This document shows positions 29,690-40,872 of a stretch of DNA of 64,000 nucleotides, piece after piece. The notes beneath the pieces are model-generated. The model was not told the DNA's origin, searched no databases, and was given only the letters and a program-made list of their open reading frames with translations. The position numbers and the translations under genes were made by a program. Numbering within the stretch: position 1 is the first letter of the stretch; every line of letters starts with the position of its first letter. The stretch comes from Incurvaria masculella (Eukaryota > Arthropoda > Insecta > Lepidoptera > Incurvariidae): positions 4,079,036 through 4,143,035 of the forward strand of contig OX335643.1 in NCBI GenBank assembly GCA_946894095.1. The letters are read 5' to 3'.

Positions 29690-29886
29690 AGCGGAGTGTG
29701 GCGTGTGGCATACGCCAGACTACGCTCCTTCACGTGTCCACGCACCACACCAACTATGCCAAAGACTCTGTCCTTACTCGAATTGTGTGCTCATATAATG
29801 ATCTATTCAATACTGTCGACAAATTTCATTTATCGAGAACAGACTTTCGGAATAAAACTATCAATACAATTACCCAGAGTGAATGA
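29690..29886 (+). mobile_element. LINE ORF2 C-terminal fragment
   Basis: Residues HTNYAKDSVLTRIVCSYNDL then FNTVDKFHLS, ending in TGA near 29884, look like the last part of a CR1/jockey-like ORF2. Upstream parts are missing. It is followed by a pyrimidine/CA-rich stretch like that at 62310-62420. Confidence 0.6.
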
Positions 29887-30071
29887 CTTTTCTTTACCCC
29901 CAATTTCACATCACATGCACACTTAAATTTCTTCCCCTTATTACACACACCCTCTCTCCCGCACACACACATTACACAACACAAATCACACTACAAGTTC
30001 TTGAGATTAAAGAAACCTTAAAAGAAAATTTAACGTCCGAACTATTGTTTAACTAACCTTAGATAACGCTG

Positions 30072-30384
30072 TTTTTTTTTATGGGACCTGACATGGATAC
30101 CACACAACTACCGTTATGATACTAGCCCGATATACCACATTCCTGAAGGAATTAGGTGCCATGCCAGGACCTTCCCTTTATGAGCACGGCTGGATGGAAA
30201 ACACGGACAATTTTCTCATTGCCGTTTCGACCATCTTTTCATCCAATGCGATGGTACCAACCCGGGCGGGCTTAAACCCTACCACCTAGCAGGGGAAGGG
30301 GACCTACAGTTTTACATGGATTCCGAACCATGGAGCAGCTCGCATTCGTTACGAAATGCACTTATCGAACTCGCTGCGAGCCGC
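30072..30384 (-). mobile_element. SINE copy with internal deletions
   Basis: GGACCTGACATGGATACCAC, GGTGCCATGCCAGGACCTTC and CGAGCCGC match the SINE ends. The B-box part of the head is deleted. Confidence 0.75.
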
Positions 30385-31075
30385 TCAATTAATTCCTTAA
30401 TATGATATAAATAAATAAATAAATAACCGATTAATGTGCTCGCCACTACAGTTATAGTTCCTAACTTCCTATGTTTGAGGAGTTATACGAGAAATGGCTA
30501 TGAATGACCGTGGCGCCATCTATTTTAACGCTCACGCGACTGGGTATAGTAGATAGTGTAAATGTATTTGTGTAATTGTATTTGACAACGGTCGAATGTA
30601 AGCGTAATAAATAAATAATGATTTGTTTATTTTTCATTTAATATGCCCACCCTGTACATTTGTGATGGCAAGTCGGCATCCTTGGGTGTTCCCTTTTGAA
30701 AGTACTCTGCCGTTCGCGCCGACGTGCGCGTTCAGTTTGAACAAAGTTTTTTGAACACTCAGATTGACAAACGCTAAATAATCTAATCCGACCTGAATTC
30801 CAAGTGGTTTCATTAACCTGTGTCACCAGATGGAACATGAACCGTGTACTCATTTGCGATTATTTATTGACACGTAATGAAACCGAACCGTTTTTGAAGA
30901 GATTGTTGGAAAGTGTATCACGTACGACAAGAATGCGTGAAAAAGGTCGTGGACTAAGGTCGGTCAGGCTTCACAGACAGTGGCAATGCCCGGGATAACT
31001 CGCAATAGGGTGATGCTGTGTGCATGTTTCATTATAAGCTTTACCGCCGGGCAAAATCATCGACTCGGTTTTCAG

Positions 31076-31295
31076 CAGGTCTATTCCTGCCATTCAGTAA
31101 TCAGGAATCAGGAATCCTGAGTCTAGAAAACAGCTTTTATAGCGATTTTCAAAGCGGGGTTTTCTACAGAAAACCTTGATTGATTAATAAAAAATATGCT
31201 TCAGAATATTTTCGTCAAAAAATCACTTAGAAACCCGCTACAAAAGCGACTCTAGACTCAGAATTCCTGATTACTGAATGCCAGGAATAGACCTG
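31076..31295. mobile_element. Foldback MITE 'AGGTCTATTCCTGCC', copy 3, inside the mariner relic
   Basis: CAGGTCTATTCCTGCCATTC at the left and GAATGCCAGGAATAGACCTG at the right. Mariner sequence (CATCGACT and ACAACTGATGAGATTAA) continues on either side. Confidence 0.8.
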
Positions 31296-31318
31296 CTGAT
31301 GCCAACAACTGATGAGAT

Positions 31319-31463
31319 TAACATACCTTATAGACCAGTGAAGTTTCTTTGCGGGTGACTCTTCACTGGTTGATCGAATCCGCGGATCAATTAAATTTTG
31401 ACATGACTTAGTGTAGTTTGACTAACAGAAATTGGATAAAAAAATTAAATTAAATTAAATTAA
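31319..31463 (+). mobile_element. Retroelement tail inserted in the mariner relic
   Basis: Interrupts GAGATTAA/AGCATGAAGTTGAG of the mariner. Contains TTTCTTTGCGGGTGACTCTT and GACTTAGTGTAGTTTGAC (as at 5966-6058) and ends in repeated TTAAA/TAAAT. Confidence 0.65.
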
Positions 31464-32109
31464 AGCATGAAGTTGAGAGGAAGCGGCCAGAATTGATCAA
31501 TAGAAAGAGTGTGGTTTGTCATCACGATAACGCTAGACCACACACCTTTTTAGCCACTCAGCAAAAGATAAGACAGTTTGGATTGGAGGTGTTGATGCAT
31601 CCGCCATATAGCCCTGACCTTCAGATTTCCACATGTTTCGGTCTCTTCAGAATTCTTTAGGCAGTGTCAGGTTAACATCAAGAGAGGAATGCCAAAACTA
31701 CTTGTCGCGTTTTTTTTAACAGAAGACCCTTAATTTAGACAGCAACGGGATTATGTTCCTACCTACAAAACGGGAAACACTCAAGGATCAAAATGGCTTG
31801 AGTTTTCATTTAAAAAGCGAAGAAAATTTTTCCCCGACCCCGACAATGGAATAATCAAATCTTTACAATTTCCTAAAACCAATTCCGCTCAGTGTTCACG
31901 AAAACGCGGCAGGTAATTGTATCAAAGGAATCAAGGAACACGATCAACGGTCTTGAACAGCACTCACACGCGCCGGAAGCATTTAAGTGTCCATATTGGC
32001 TCAGAAAGAAGTATGTTGGACCCATGATGACTACTAAACGACTACGTACATTTATGAAAACATAGTATCTTTGCGCCGGGTGACATAGCAATCTAGCTAT
32101 ATTTATCAT

Positions 32110-32280
32110 TCATATCATGAGTTGGATAAATGCATTTCGTAGCGAATGAGAGCTGCTCCATGGTTCGGAATGCATTTAAAATCGTAGTTTTCCTTTCATG
32201 AAAAGATGGTCGAAGCGGCAATAAAAATTGTCAGTGTTTTTTAATTGCGTTCAATGTAGCCATGCAAATTACTAATTACG
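32110..32280 (+). mobile_element. SINE fragment
   Basis: GATAAATGCATTTCGTAGCG, GAGCTGCTCCATGGTTCGGA and AAAGATGGTCGAAGCGGCAA are SINE blocks on the plus strand. Confidence 0.65.
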
Positions 32281-32299
32281 TACACTGAAAAAAAATCTA

Positions 32300-32465
32300 T
32301 ATGTGATGGTATTAACCCGGGCTGGCATAAAACCCTGCCAACACGCATAGGGAAAGGGGACCTACATTTTTACATTGATTTCACACTCGCAGAACCGGGC
32401 GGGGCTGGAACCAGTGACCTCTCGTATGGGAGGAAGCAAGGCCCCGCGCTCAGAGCCGTAGGTCA
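32300..32465 (-). mobile_element. SINE fragment in opposite orientation
   Basis: ATGGTATTAACCCGGGCTGG, AAAGGGGACCTACATTTTTA and GCAAGGCCCCGCGCTCAGAG are the middle and head of the SINE, minus strand. Back to back with the preceding fragment. Confidence 0.6.
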
Positions 32466-32726
32466 CACGACATTATCATAGAGTCGGTCGCAATGCGCAC
32501 GTATTTAGGGCGTCGATATGAATGGACTCCTCACGACTCGTGCGACCCTGGTAGCGCCGGATTCTCGGCCGTGCGTGAACGGTGTCCTCAACATCTACAT
32601 GACTATACCATTCGGAGTTCCCGGCTCCGCTCGACTCAATGTCGTGTTGGTCATTCACCCAAACGAAGCCCGGAAAATTTGGTCCGAAGCCTTCGCGGAC
32701 GTGACGCACTAAATCGCATAAGTGGG

Positions 32727-32805
32727 CCTATTCTTGGAATTCCGTGCTCAGGAATCAGGAATGTTTCAGGCGCGAAAACCACTTCTATAGACGTTGTTTG
32801 ATTAC
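32727..32805. mobile_element. One-ended fragment of the foldback MITE subfamily
   Basis: GGGCCTATTCTTGGAATTCC followed by GTGCTCAGGAATCAGGAATG matches the left end of 58232-58459. No right end seen. Confidence 0.5.
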
Positions 32806-32929
32806 AAAACAATGTTGAGTTGATACAATTTGGGTATCAATAATGACGAGAGCTCTGTACACCCAAATTGTAGTAGTATGGTTCTAGATGTTCATACAGG
32901 AGAGGCATTCATTACCGCGTTTTCGATTG

Positions 32930-33535
32930 TATTGTATTGTTTATTCATAATCCATGCACTGCACTCGGATTTGTCATATTTTAATATTGGCCAGTTCAGC
33001 AAAACAAAACACAGCGAATAAGAAGTGGAAAGAAACTCCGCTGTTTTTTTTTTTCAACGTCCACTTAGTCTAAATTTACAAAGGTGTTTGTATTTTTTTA
33101 ACAAAAACATAGGTAAATAAAGCACTAAATTAACATTAATTGACGAAATTGTACAATTCATACGGTATGGAACAACAGTTCATGACAAATATCATTTTAT
33201 TTGCAAAGACTATCTCCCCCAACTAACAGTTGCCACTCGGAGCAGGCCAGTCCCCATAAACAGCACCCGTGCACGAGCATCACGCTGGGCATAGCCATCA
33301 CCTCTTTCGACCATATTTTACGGAAAGAGATAATCCGAACCAAGCGTCACCGTAAGCAAGGTCCTTAAAGCGATGCACTGCTCCAGTGGCAACAAAACAC
33401 TGAAACACTTGCACGTTTGGTTTAAATAGTATTAGTTTTGTCATAAACTACTACAGTCAGCTGATCACATAGTTACATATCCCTTTAAATGCTACCACCT
33501 ACAGAAAATTAAAAGTATAATGGTTTGAGATACTG
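32930..33535 (-). mobile_element. Non-coding retroelement with CAATACAATAC tail (copy 2)
   Basis: Inverted match of 7808-8435 along its length, from TTGTATTGTATTGTTTATTC to TACATATCCCTTTAAA. Preceded by a GACGAGAGCTCTGTACACCC string that also precedes copy 1 (about 7712), there in the same orientation. Confidence 0.65.
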
Positions 33536-33825
33536 AGATACTTTTCCGTGAAAACACGAACAATGATTATCTTGACAATCCGAACGCAACTCTTTAAACG
33601 TCAAGTGACGTTTGTTTTCGGTTACCCTAACGTCTATCGTTTGGATGTTTTGAAGTCTTTATTTTCCGCCGCTTCGTCTTAGCGCTTCGTGCAAAATCTT
33701 GGGAATTTTCTATTTATACGATTGCGTACGGTTTATGTTGCTCATTGTGACGGAGAAGGTTTCCTTCGAATGGATCGATCGACTTTTAGACACGTCAAAT
33801 TGCACAATTGTTTTCGGCACAGCGG

Positions 33826-33968
33826 CACAAGCGGCAATAAAAATTGTCCGTTTTTCCCATCCAGTTAAATGCCGAACTGTGCTATAAAATGCGCCTAGTT
33901 TCCATTAGGTGTGTTCGGCTAATATCATGACAGTAGGTTAGCCATCCATGTCCAATCATATAAAAAAA
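33826..33968 (+). mobile_element. SINE 3' fragment
   Basis: GGCAATAAAAATTGTCCGTT then GTTAGCCATCCATGTCCAAT and a short A run. Confidence 0.65.
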
Positions 33969-34399
33969 AACATCCCCTCAACTAAAATTCGCATCCTTAC
34001 TTGCCTAGGAATGTGGTAAAGCTTGATTCGTCCACCTTTCATCCTTACTCTGTGATTTCGTGTTAACATTATAAATGGGCAAATCTACTCTCTAGGTATC
34101 TTTTTTTCTTTCATATTGTTAAATTATCGTACCCTGCTTACTGTTTGAAGTAAATGTACAAATATGTACAGTCAACCAAAGGTTAAAGGATACACTTCCG
34201 TTTAAACGTAAAAATGAATGGTGTTTAAATACAACCTCCGATTCAATTTTGATAGGGTTTTGTTTACTCAGTAGATAGTAGACATCCTCAACTATGTTTA
34301 AATTTATACTCCACACTATAATTGTATCCAAAAGTCAAAGTATTTCGACTGTTCATCTTTTCATTCAACCGGATGTGTATCCTAAACTGTTTGTTCGAC

Positions 34400-34530
34400 T
34401 GTACCATATAAAATCTGTCGTGGGTGCTCCTCTAGCACAAGCCTAGCTTAGTTGAGGTCAAGCTGCATCTATGTTCTAGTTCTAACTTTATTGTTGCAAT
34501 AAATGTATTTGATTTGATTTGATTGATTTA
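34400..34530 (+). mobile_element. Non-LTR element 3' end with TTTGA tail
   Basis: TTCTAGTTCTAACTTTATTG, then AATAAATGTATTTGATTTGA with three more TTTGA-type units, a typical simple tail of a retroposed 3' UTR. Confidence 0.45.
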
Positions 34531-34898
34531 GCAATCTGTCCGATACATCTCCACGCCTCGGCTCTATCAATTTCAAACAAGCGAGTCCGCGGGCACACAC
34601 AGCAAACACACGATACAAATTTTGACCACTGGCACGGTCAAATTGACCTTAGCCCGCCACGGTTAGACTTCACGCTAATCGCTACACCTAACTCTTGGAG
34701 TCATCCAGGCCAGACTGCAGACACATGCTTCACGTTTAGGATTCCGTAAGCTAAAGTAATACATTTTAATGGGGTATCGAAAAAGAGGAACGAAACTTGA
34801 CATTAACTATTAATACCAGACTATCCCCGCCATCTAACATGGAGCAGGCGTCCACAAGCATCACGCCGGATCCAGCCTTCGCCTCTCTCAACCATATT

Positions 34899-35480
34899 TA
34901 AGGGGGGCCATCCCGCTCAACTCCCCATACAAACGGGGAAAGAAGATCACGCCCATATTTCTTGTCAGAGATCCAAAATTTTGCTCACAATAGCTTTATT
35001 TGATCGAACTAGATGTCTGATGACCGTTGGCATTGTAGAATTGTGTTTGGTTTCTAAGTTATAAGGTGTGAAGGTTCGAATTTTTCGAATAACTTTGAAG
35101 GTGGATTACTCAACGATAAAATCTATAAATCTTAAAAAGATTAGTCATCAGATATGGCTTGTTTCATGAAAATGTATAAACAATTTAGTTTTTGTTAGAT
35201 TTTTGACTACAGCGGTCGTGGTTTACTTTTAGCTCGAAGTCGTTTTGTAATTAAATTTTTCGTAAATCTTACCAAATCAAACATTATGCGCATTGTCTGC
35301 TTTGTGTACATGTTGCATTCGCCTCATCACGGAGCCTGTCTTTTTCTTTGAAACATAGAAGGACATCTTAAGGAGTATTTCCATTCCTCCATTTAGGTGG
35401 CCCAACCCGGCGGGACTAACTCATTCGCGGGCACGGTACAAAACCGTGCTGTTACGCGCTGGGACCTTATCTGTTTCAGT
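34899..35480. mobile_element. TTAA MITE family 2, rearranged copy
   Basis: The left part from TTAA at 34899 (CCCGCTCAACTCCCCATACA) runs as in 37029-37578 up to about 35370. The right terminal segment (GGTGGCCCAACCCGGCGGGA ... CTGGGACCTT, 35395-35468) is present but inverted. Confidence 0.7.
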
Positions 35481-35960
35481 TATTTACTGTGCAGTTATTG
35501 TCTTGCAACTAACCACATGTCACTACGAGTCCAGAGTCAATGCCAGAGGTCCGAAGGATTACTTATTCTGTGCCAAGTAGAAGTATGTAAGTATGTAGCA
35601 TCGTCAGCAGGAAAGTCAAAGCATTACAAGTCAACCTGAGATTCGGAATCATATTTTCACCTAATTCTATCTTTATTCTACATATATATTTATTGCTGCG
35701 TGGATTTTGGCATTTAAAAAGAATACAAGTGGTCCCACTGTTTTTTTCCCGTGCGCATCACTAGAGAAGACTAGGGGATTCGTCTCTTACTTGCTTGAAA
35801 AATGTTACGGCTTTTCACGCGGCAGGAAGAGACATTCTCCGACGTTTCGCGCTAATCATTAAGCCCGTTGTCAAGGAGGCATCCGCCACGTTCGTACGCA
35901 GCAGACGTCTGCAGTAGCATGTCTTACGACCGCGGTAATCTCAAAAGTACCTTTCTTACT

Positions 35961-36331
35961 TTTTATGTAACTGGACATAGATGGCTTCCCAGATGACCCA
36001 TCGTCATGATTTTAGCCCAACGCATTACCGAAGGAACTAGGAATCTTTCCTTTATGAGCACGGCTGGATGCTTACTGGATGCAAAGCACGGACAAATTTC
36101 CTTTGCCGCTTTGATGATATTTTTATCAAATGCGATGGTACCAACCCGGGCGGTCTTAATACTACCACCGAGTAGGGGAGGGGGACCTACAGTTGACATG
36201 AATTCCGAACCATTGAAAATCTCGCATTATCAACGTGCTCAGAAACAGAAATAAAGTGATGCATGAAAAAGGCGAGGAACGAACCTATGATATGAGCATT
36301 GAAAGCCAGTCCCTGCGCCCTGACGAGCCGT
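35961..36331 (-). mobile_element. SINE copy
   Basis: ATGTAACTGGACATAGATGG, TTTATGAGCACGGCTGGATG, GGTACCAACCCGGGCGGTCT and AAATCTCGCATTATCAACGT lie in SINE order on the minus strand. Diverged. Confidence 0.72.
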
Positions 36332-36499
36332 TCATATATTATCACTTAATTACTGACACTCTAAAATGACACCACGTTTCAGATGTGAAAGATCTTTTCC
36401 AATCTCAGGTTGACTTGAGTTATTTCTTGCGAATTGTGCAAAATGCTGGTTTTTACAGCCTTTCAGTACATTCATAAATTAGTTAGTCTTACAGGCTTT

Positions 36500-36560
36500 C
36501 TTCTTTAATTAATGTGTCCTTGCTTCACGGTCGATTAGATTTACATACTTATCACATTCG
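36500..36560 (+). repeat. Arm of the palindromic tRNA-like repeat
   Basis: TTTAATTAATGTGTCCTTGC followed by TTCACGGTCGATTAGA equals the right arm at 440-478. No tRNA-like core nearby. Confidence 0.55.
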
Positions 36561-36589
36561 TTCAAATACTGCCGTACTGGACCATGGTG

Positions 36590-36725
36590 AAATATTCGTC
36601 GGAGGGGTAGGCAGAGATGATGGAGTGCCATACGATACGATCGCATGCTTGGTCCGCTTTCTATGCAAATATGTTTTCAAACATATTCTACGATTACAGG
36701 TGTTACGTACCTGGGACCTATAAGA
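36590..36725 (+). repeat. GGAGGGGTAGGCAGAG repeat, copy 1
   Basis: GGAGGGGTAGGCAGAGATGA then GAGTGCCATACGATACGATC is shared with 60755-60800. Probably part of a LINE or other dispersed repeat; no protein recognised. Confidence 0.45.
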
Positions 36726-37028
36726 AGTATAGATATAATATATATAGTTAAAGAGGGCTCTGTACACCTGAATATTATTTCTATTTTTGTGTTAATAATC
36801 TAACATTGTACTTAATATTATGACAAGGGCTTTTTACACCTACAGTTACACCTAAATTTTAATTACCTTTAACTTTGGAAATTTATAATTATGTTGTTTA
36901 AATGAATTAATTAAGATCATTTATTACGCTCTAAACCTCGGTTTACTGCTCTGTTCTTTGTGTTGTTAGACGCAATGTATTTTAACCATGAATATTGTAA
37001 ATGACAATTTCAAGTGTAGTTTACTGAT

Positions 37029-37578
37029 TTAAGGTGGCCCAACCCGCTCATCTCCCCATACAAAAGGGGAAAGAAGATCACGCCCATATTTCTTGTTAGA
37101 AATCCAAAATTTTTCTCAAAATAGCTTTATTTGATCGGACTAGATGTCTGATGACCATTGGCATTGTAAAATTGTGTTTGATTTCTAAGATATAAGGTCC
37201 GAAAGTTTGAATTTTTCGCGCGTTTTATACAATAACTTTGGAGGTGGATTACTCAATGATAAAGTAAGAACATCGTAAAAAGATTAGTCATCAGACATAG
37301 CTTATTTAATCAAGATTTATGATCTATTTGGTTTTTGTTAGATTTTTGACTATAGCGGTCGTGGTTTACTTTTAGCTATAAGTCGTCTTGAAATTTAAAT
37401 TTTCGTAAATCTTACCAAATCATACACTATGCACATTGTCTTTTTTGTGGACATGTTGCATCGTCCTCATCACGGAGCCTGTCTTATTCTTTGAAACAGA
37501 GAAGGTCCCAGAGCGCAACAGCACGGTTTTGTACCGTGCCCGCGAATGAGTTGGGCCCGCCGGGTTGGGCCACCTTAA
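37029..37578. mobile_element. TTAA MITE family 2, complete copy
   Basis: TTAA at 37029-37032 and 37575-37578. Ends GGTGGCCCAACCCG and, inverted, CGGGTTGGGCCACC. 550 bp with no transposase. Other copies: 34899-35480 (rearranged) and about 53148-53646 (left end decayed). Confidence 0.83.
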
Positions 37579-37619
37579 TAAATAAATTAATTATATCGCC
37601 AAGACCTCACATACGAGCT

Positions 37620-37745
37620 GCCAGACAAACGCACATGGGCTTTCGAACTTTCAGGGGGGCTGGGAAAACCATACCGGCCGGTCACTTGATTTTTCACAAC
37701 ATGTTTGAAGATGCAGTAATTTCGGGGAAATACCTCGGAAGGGAG
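37620..37745. repeat. Dispersed repeat fragment (CCGGCCGG/GGGGCTG family)
   Basis: ACATGGGCTTTCGAAC, GGCTGGGAAAACCATACCGG and AAATACCTCGGAAGGGAG relate to 59420-59530 (reverse) and 38150-38310. Confidence 0.4.
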
Positions 37746-38109
37746 TCGATTCCAACGACAAAATAATCAATAGTTAACCGCCCCTGTAGATCTAGAAGAT
37801 CAGTTGGTTCTAATTTTTGGAACGTAGACAGTGAATGCGTGTATCTCAGCTAGTAATATATGATGTAAATGATCAGCTAAAGTGATTAAATAGTTTCGCA
37901 TGAATCCAACGAGACCCTAAGGTTGAGTCTCGTTTTTTCGCCGTCACGGCATTGGATCAATTTGAACCAATAACAGGCGAGCAATGATTCACTTAATTAG
38001 CGGAATACAATTAGCAAAATTATATGTAGTTAATTTAGTCGAGTGACAAAATTTTGATGAGGGAATCACGATTTGAGGTCATTATTCATAATTGCATTTT
38101 TTATGTGAA

Positions 38110-38498
38110 GCGCGACATATGCCGTACGCACGGACTGCGCCTAGAAGATTTCCAGCGACGCCAATGTGCTTTCGAACATTACGGGGGCTGCAAAAACCAT
38201 GCCGGCTGCTATAGTTGCTTCTTCACAACAGGAGAGAAGGTCTCGAACTCTCTCTCTATCCTCCGTGGTCTCGAAGCACCCCAGGTTGTATATTGGGGGA
38301 AATTCCTCGGCCCAACACACCGCATTCCCGAAGGAATTAGGTGCCATGCCGCTACATTGAAACGGATGGAAAATACAAAATTGTTCATTGTCGTTTCGCC
38401 CACCTTTTCATCCATAGCGATGGTGTCAACCCGGGCGGGCTTGACTCTTTCACCTATTAGGGGAGTTTTACATGGATTTCGAACCATGGAACAGGGGG
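38110..38498. mobile_element. Dispersed repeat fragment fused to a SINE
   Basis: 38110-38308 contains GGGGGCTGCAAAAACCATGC and a GGGGGAAATTCCTCGG string of the same unknown family. 38309-38498 contains GAAGGAATTAGGTGCCATGC and GTGTCAACCCGGGCGGGCTT, a minus-strand SINE. Confidence 0.55.
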
Positions 38499-38665
38499 TC
38501 CATTCAGGTAAGAGCGAGTTCGAGTTCGGGAGTGAGTTAACCTAAAAATAGCAGGGAAATATTTTATTATTTAAATAACGGAACCGGTACTTATACTTCC
38601 AACGTATTCACGAGACAGACCAGATTTTTACCTAACTGTTATGATGTTCAAGAAGTGTGGAAACA

Positions 38666-39134
38666 TTAAGGCGCTAGGACTAGCCAACTACTCGCGCCAT
38701 ACAAATGCACTTTTTAACAAATGTAATAATATGTAGTGAATCGCTTCAGCAAATCCAAATAGAACTCCAGACTGATAATGGATTGTTAATATTTTTTTAT
38801 TAAAAGTAAAAAGTAAAAATAAAAAAGTTGATTTTTCTCATTACAAATCTGAAAGTAATTCGATTTCTAGATATAAGCAAAAACAGCATATATGCATAAA
38901 CAAATAATTCTATTTGCTTTTAGATTTCTACATTTAGTCAAAAAAGTTCGGAAATGGAAACCGTTTCCGCAATGTATTTTGTATAGAAAAAGGAAACATA
39001 CATTAACGAAAATAGGTCGATTCCTAGACAAGGAATCATATATTGTAAGAATGACACTTATAATCGTCAGACTTAGTTAGTTAACTTGGGGTGCCTCGTC
39101 TAACTTTGCGATTTGGCTAGTACCAGGGCCTTAA
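38666..39134 (+). mobile_element. TTAA MITE family 1, copy 3
   Basis: TTAA at both ends, GGCGCTAGGACTAGCCAA at the left and GGCTAGTACCAGGGCC at the right. Opposite orientation to copies 1 and 2. Confidence 0.82.
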
Positions 39135-39191
39135 CTATTTAAAAAATTGAGGTGATATTTAGTGACGAATTCGAACTCACTCTTGCCCTGA

Positions 39192-39500
39192 ATGGACCCC
39201 CAGCTCGCATTCATAACGAAATGCACTGATTCTCTCACTCACTCAGAAAGAGAAATAAAGTGGTGCATGAACTGTGCGAGTATTTTAACCCATGGCATCT
39301 AGCAAGGAAGGCATATCCTAGGCTACAAGTCACTGAGATATCATGGAAAGGATCCATGAGTGAAAAACCATTTACTTCCTTCGTCCGCTTTAGGCGTAAA
39401 CACATTTCTGTGAAATGTGCACCATCTCTGGTACACGGATGGAACCTAGATTCCACGTGGCGTGTCAGGCTAATGTCATGACAGTACCATACATGTCCAG
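39192..39500 (-). mobile_element. Rearranged SINE pieces
   Basis: AGCTCGCATTCATAACGAAA and AAAGAGAAATAAAGTGGTGC are the head (minus). Near 39461 GTCAGGCTAATGTCATGACA resembles the plus-strand tail. Confidence 0.5.
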
Positions 39501-39559
39501 AGTTCTGTGGTAAAAGTCAGATCAATGGTAAATAGTAACCTAAGAGACATTACCACCTA

Positions 39560-39730
39560 TGATACAGCCGCAAGGCCAGTTTAGGAGGTATCGTTCGTCG
39601 TACAAGAACTAATCAATTGTCGATGCGTATTGCGTGCATGTATTATTATTGTTAGTATTTTAAGTTCTTGTAAACTGTTCTGTCTGCATATGTTTGTGTG
39701 AATAAATAAATAAAATAAATAAAAAATTAA
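39560..39730 (+). mobile_element. Retroelement 3' end with AAATAAAT tail
   Basis: CAAGGCCAGTTTAGGAGGTA and TATTTTAAGTTCTTGTAAAC are followed by GAATAAATAAATAAAATAAA, a simple tail typical of LINE 3' ends. Confidence 0.4.
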
Positions 39731-40068
39731 TAAATTACATGCAACGTTCCCACGTTCTAACGGATTATTTTTACACTAAATTAATGAATTATTTCTTATG
39801 GAAAGTCTAACTTTTTATGAAGAGGATATTCAGAAAAAAGTAATTAGACTTTTTTATTTATTTCAATCCCAAAAATAATTTACCAAATTGTATGTATTGG
39901 CCGTTGCAACCCCCTGTATAAAATGTAAAAAAAATAGTACATGAATTTGATAATTCAGCAATTATTTTAATTAATTCTTTCGAATAACCAACAAACATTT
40001 TGCTATGGTCACATACACATTTGACACTATCTTCCAATGATTACACGTTTTCGTTGTGATCAATGACA

Positions 40069-40458
40069 TCACTGACCAAAGTCAGATTGGTGGTCTTTCA
40101 TGTACCGACATGTAAGTAATCCTGAAAATATTCCGTTGCTTGTCAGGGCTATGTTAGGAAGTGTACCCAAAAGTGTTAATCCTAGTTCAAATAGCCGACA
40201 AATATTAATTTTTGCTATGGAAGTTGAACGGGCGAAGGCAGGTCTCGCATTGACTGACAAATATGGTTCTTTGGTATGGCATCGTAATGTTTGAACATTG
40301 ATTAGTGCTTTTGGATCATCGATATTTATGGTGGTTTGATCATTCATAATTGCTTCGTCGCAATACCCAATACCCGCGAAAGTTATGTTTGTTTGTCCAT
40401 CCGTGCAGTATATTATAAATATAAAAAAAGTTACATGACTGGCTGCTAAGTAATTCAT
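40069..40458 (-). CDS. Possible small secreted protein, unknown function
   Basis: A 129-residue frame starting MNYLAASHVTFFIFIIYCTD, a plausible signal peptide with a hydrophobic core at residues 8-18, then a mature part of about 107 residues with few cysteines and no domain I recognise. A TATA-like TATATAAAG lies about 55-60 bp upstream (40512-40520, minus strand) and an AATAAA on the minus strand at 39853-39858, about 210 bp after the stop. The region has no recognised repeat. It may equally be a chance ORF or one exon of a larger gene; no neighbour suggests a role. Confidence 0.4.
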   Translation of the reverse strand: MNYLAASHVTFFIFIIYCTDGQTNITFAGIGYCDEAIMNDQTTINIDDPKALINVQTLRCHTKEPYLSVNARPAFARSTSIAKINICRLFELGLTLLGTLPNIALTSNGIFSGLLTCRYMKDHQSDFGQ

Positions 40459-40511
40459 TTTACAATCTCAACTATTTTAGAATTATTAATTAAATTAAGT
40501 TTTTTTCTTAA

Positions 40512-40520
40512 CTTTATATA
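40512..40520 (-). promoter_or_regulatory. TATA-like box upstream of the small minus-strand ORF
   Basis: TATATAAAG on the minus strand. Depends on the ORF at 40069-40458 being real. Confidence 0.3.
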
Positions 40521-40872
40521 AAATAGGTATAGTATAATTGTTTATACACTAGTAGGTACTTTATACTAATTTCAAACTCGACAAAGGTAAATACTAAGAA
40601 TTGTTGTACTATTCATTCTGTGTACTTTATCTGATTAAAAATGTGAATCTGAATTACATGCCCACTGCTTTAACCATTGAATAAATCAAATTATTAAATT
40701 AAATCCTGCCTCCTTCTAGTATCCGATACCAAAATCGACTTTGGTGACGACAGCAATAAGGTTGATATCAACGTCAAAATGAATCAATACGCGAAATCAT
40801 CAGTGCCATGTAGTGAAGATAGGGGAAGAATGGCGTCGAATATAATCAATACATTAGTTGGCCGACGTAATT

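Larger units (their letters stand above)
26781..30640. other. Intergenic region after plx
   Basis: AT-rich sequence with SINEs (27254-27425, 27531-27936, 30072-30384), a TTAA MITE (28118-28595) and a LINE ORF2 end (29690-29886). Around 29480-29530 there is a short run of GGCAGTGACTG repeats. No host coding exon recognised. Confidence 0.6.
30830..31839 (+). pseudogene. 5'-truncated mariner relic with two nested insertions
   Basis: Matches 18490-19223: ATGAACCGTGTACTCATTTG, AATGAAACCGAACCGTTTTT, TCATCACGATAACGCTAGAC, and the right terminal repeat GCGAAGAAAATTTTTCCCCG ending near 31839. The left 40% is missing, and stops and frameshifts break the rest. A foldback MITE (31076-31295) and a retroelement tail (31319-31463) interrupt it. 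Confidence 0.85.

Noticed and set aside
35963..36254. ORFs on both strands over about 80 codons
   Set aside because: Both are readings of a SINE copy.
38054..38545. 163-codon plus-strand ORF
   Set aside because: Covers a dispersed repeat plus a minus-strand SINE; the reading is chance.
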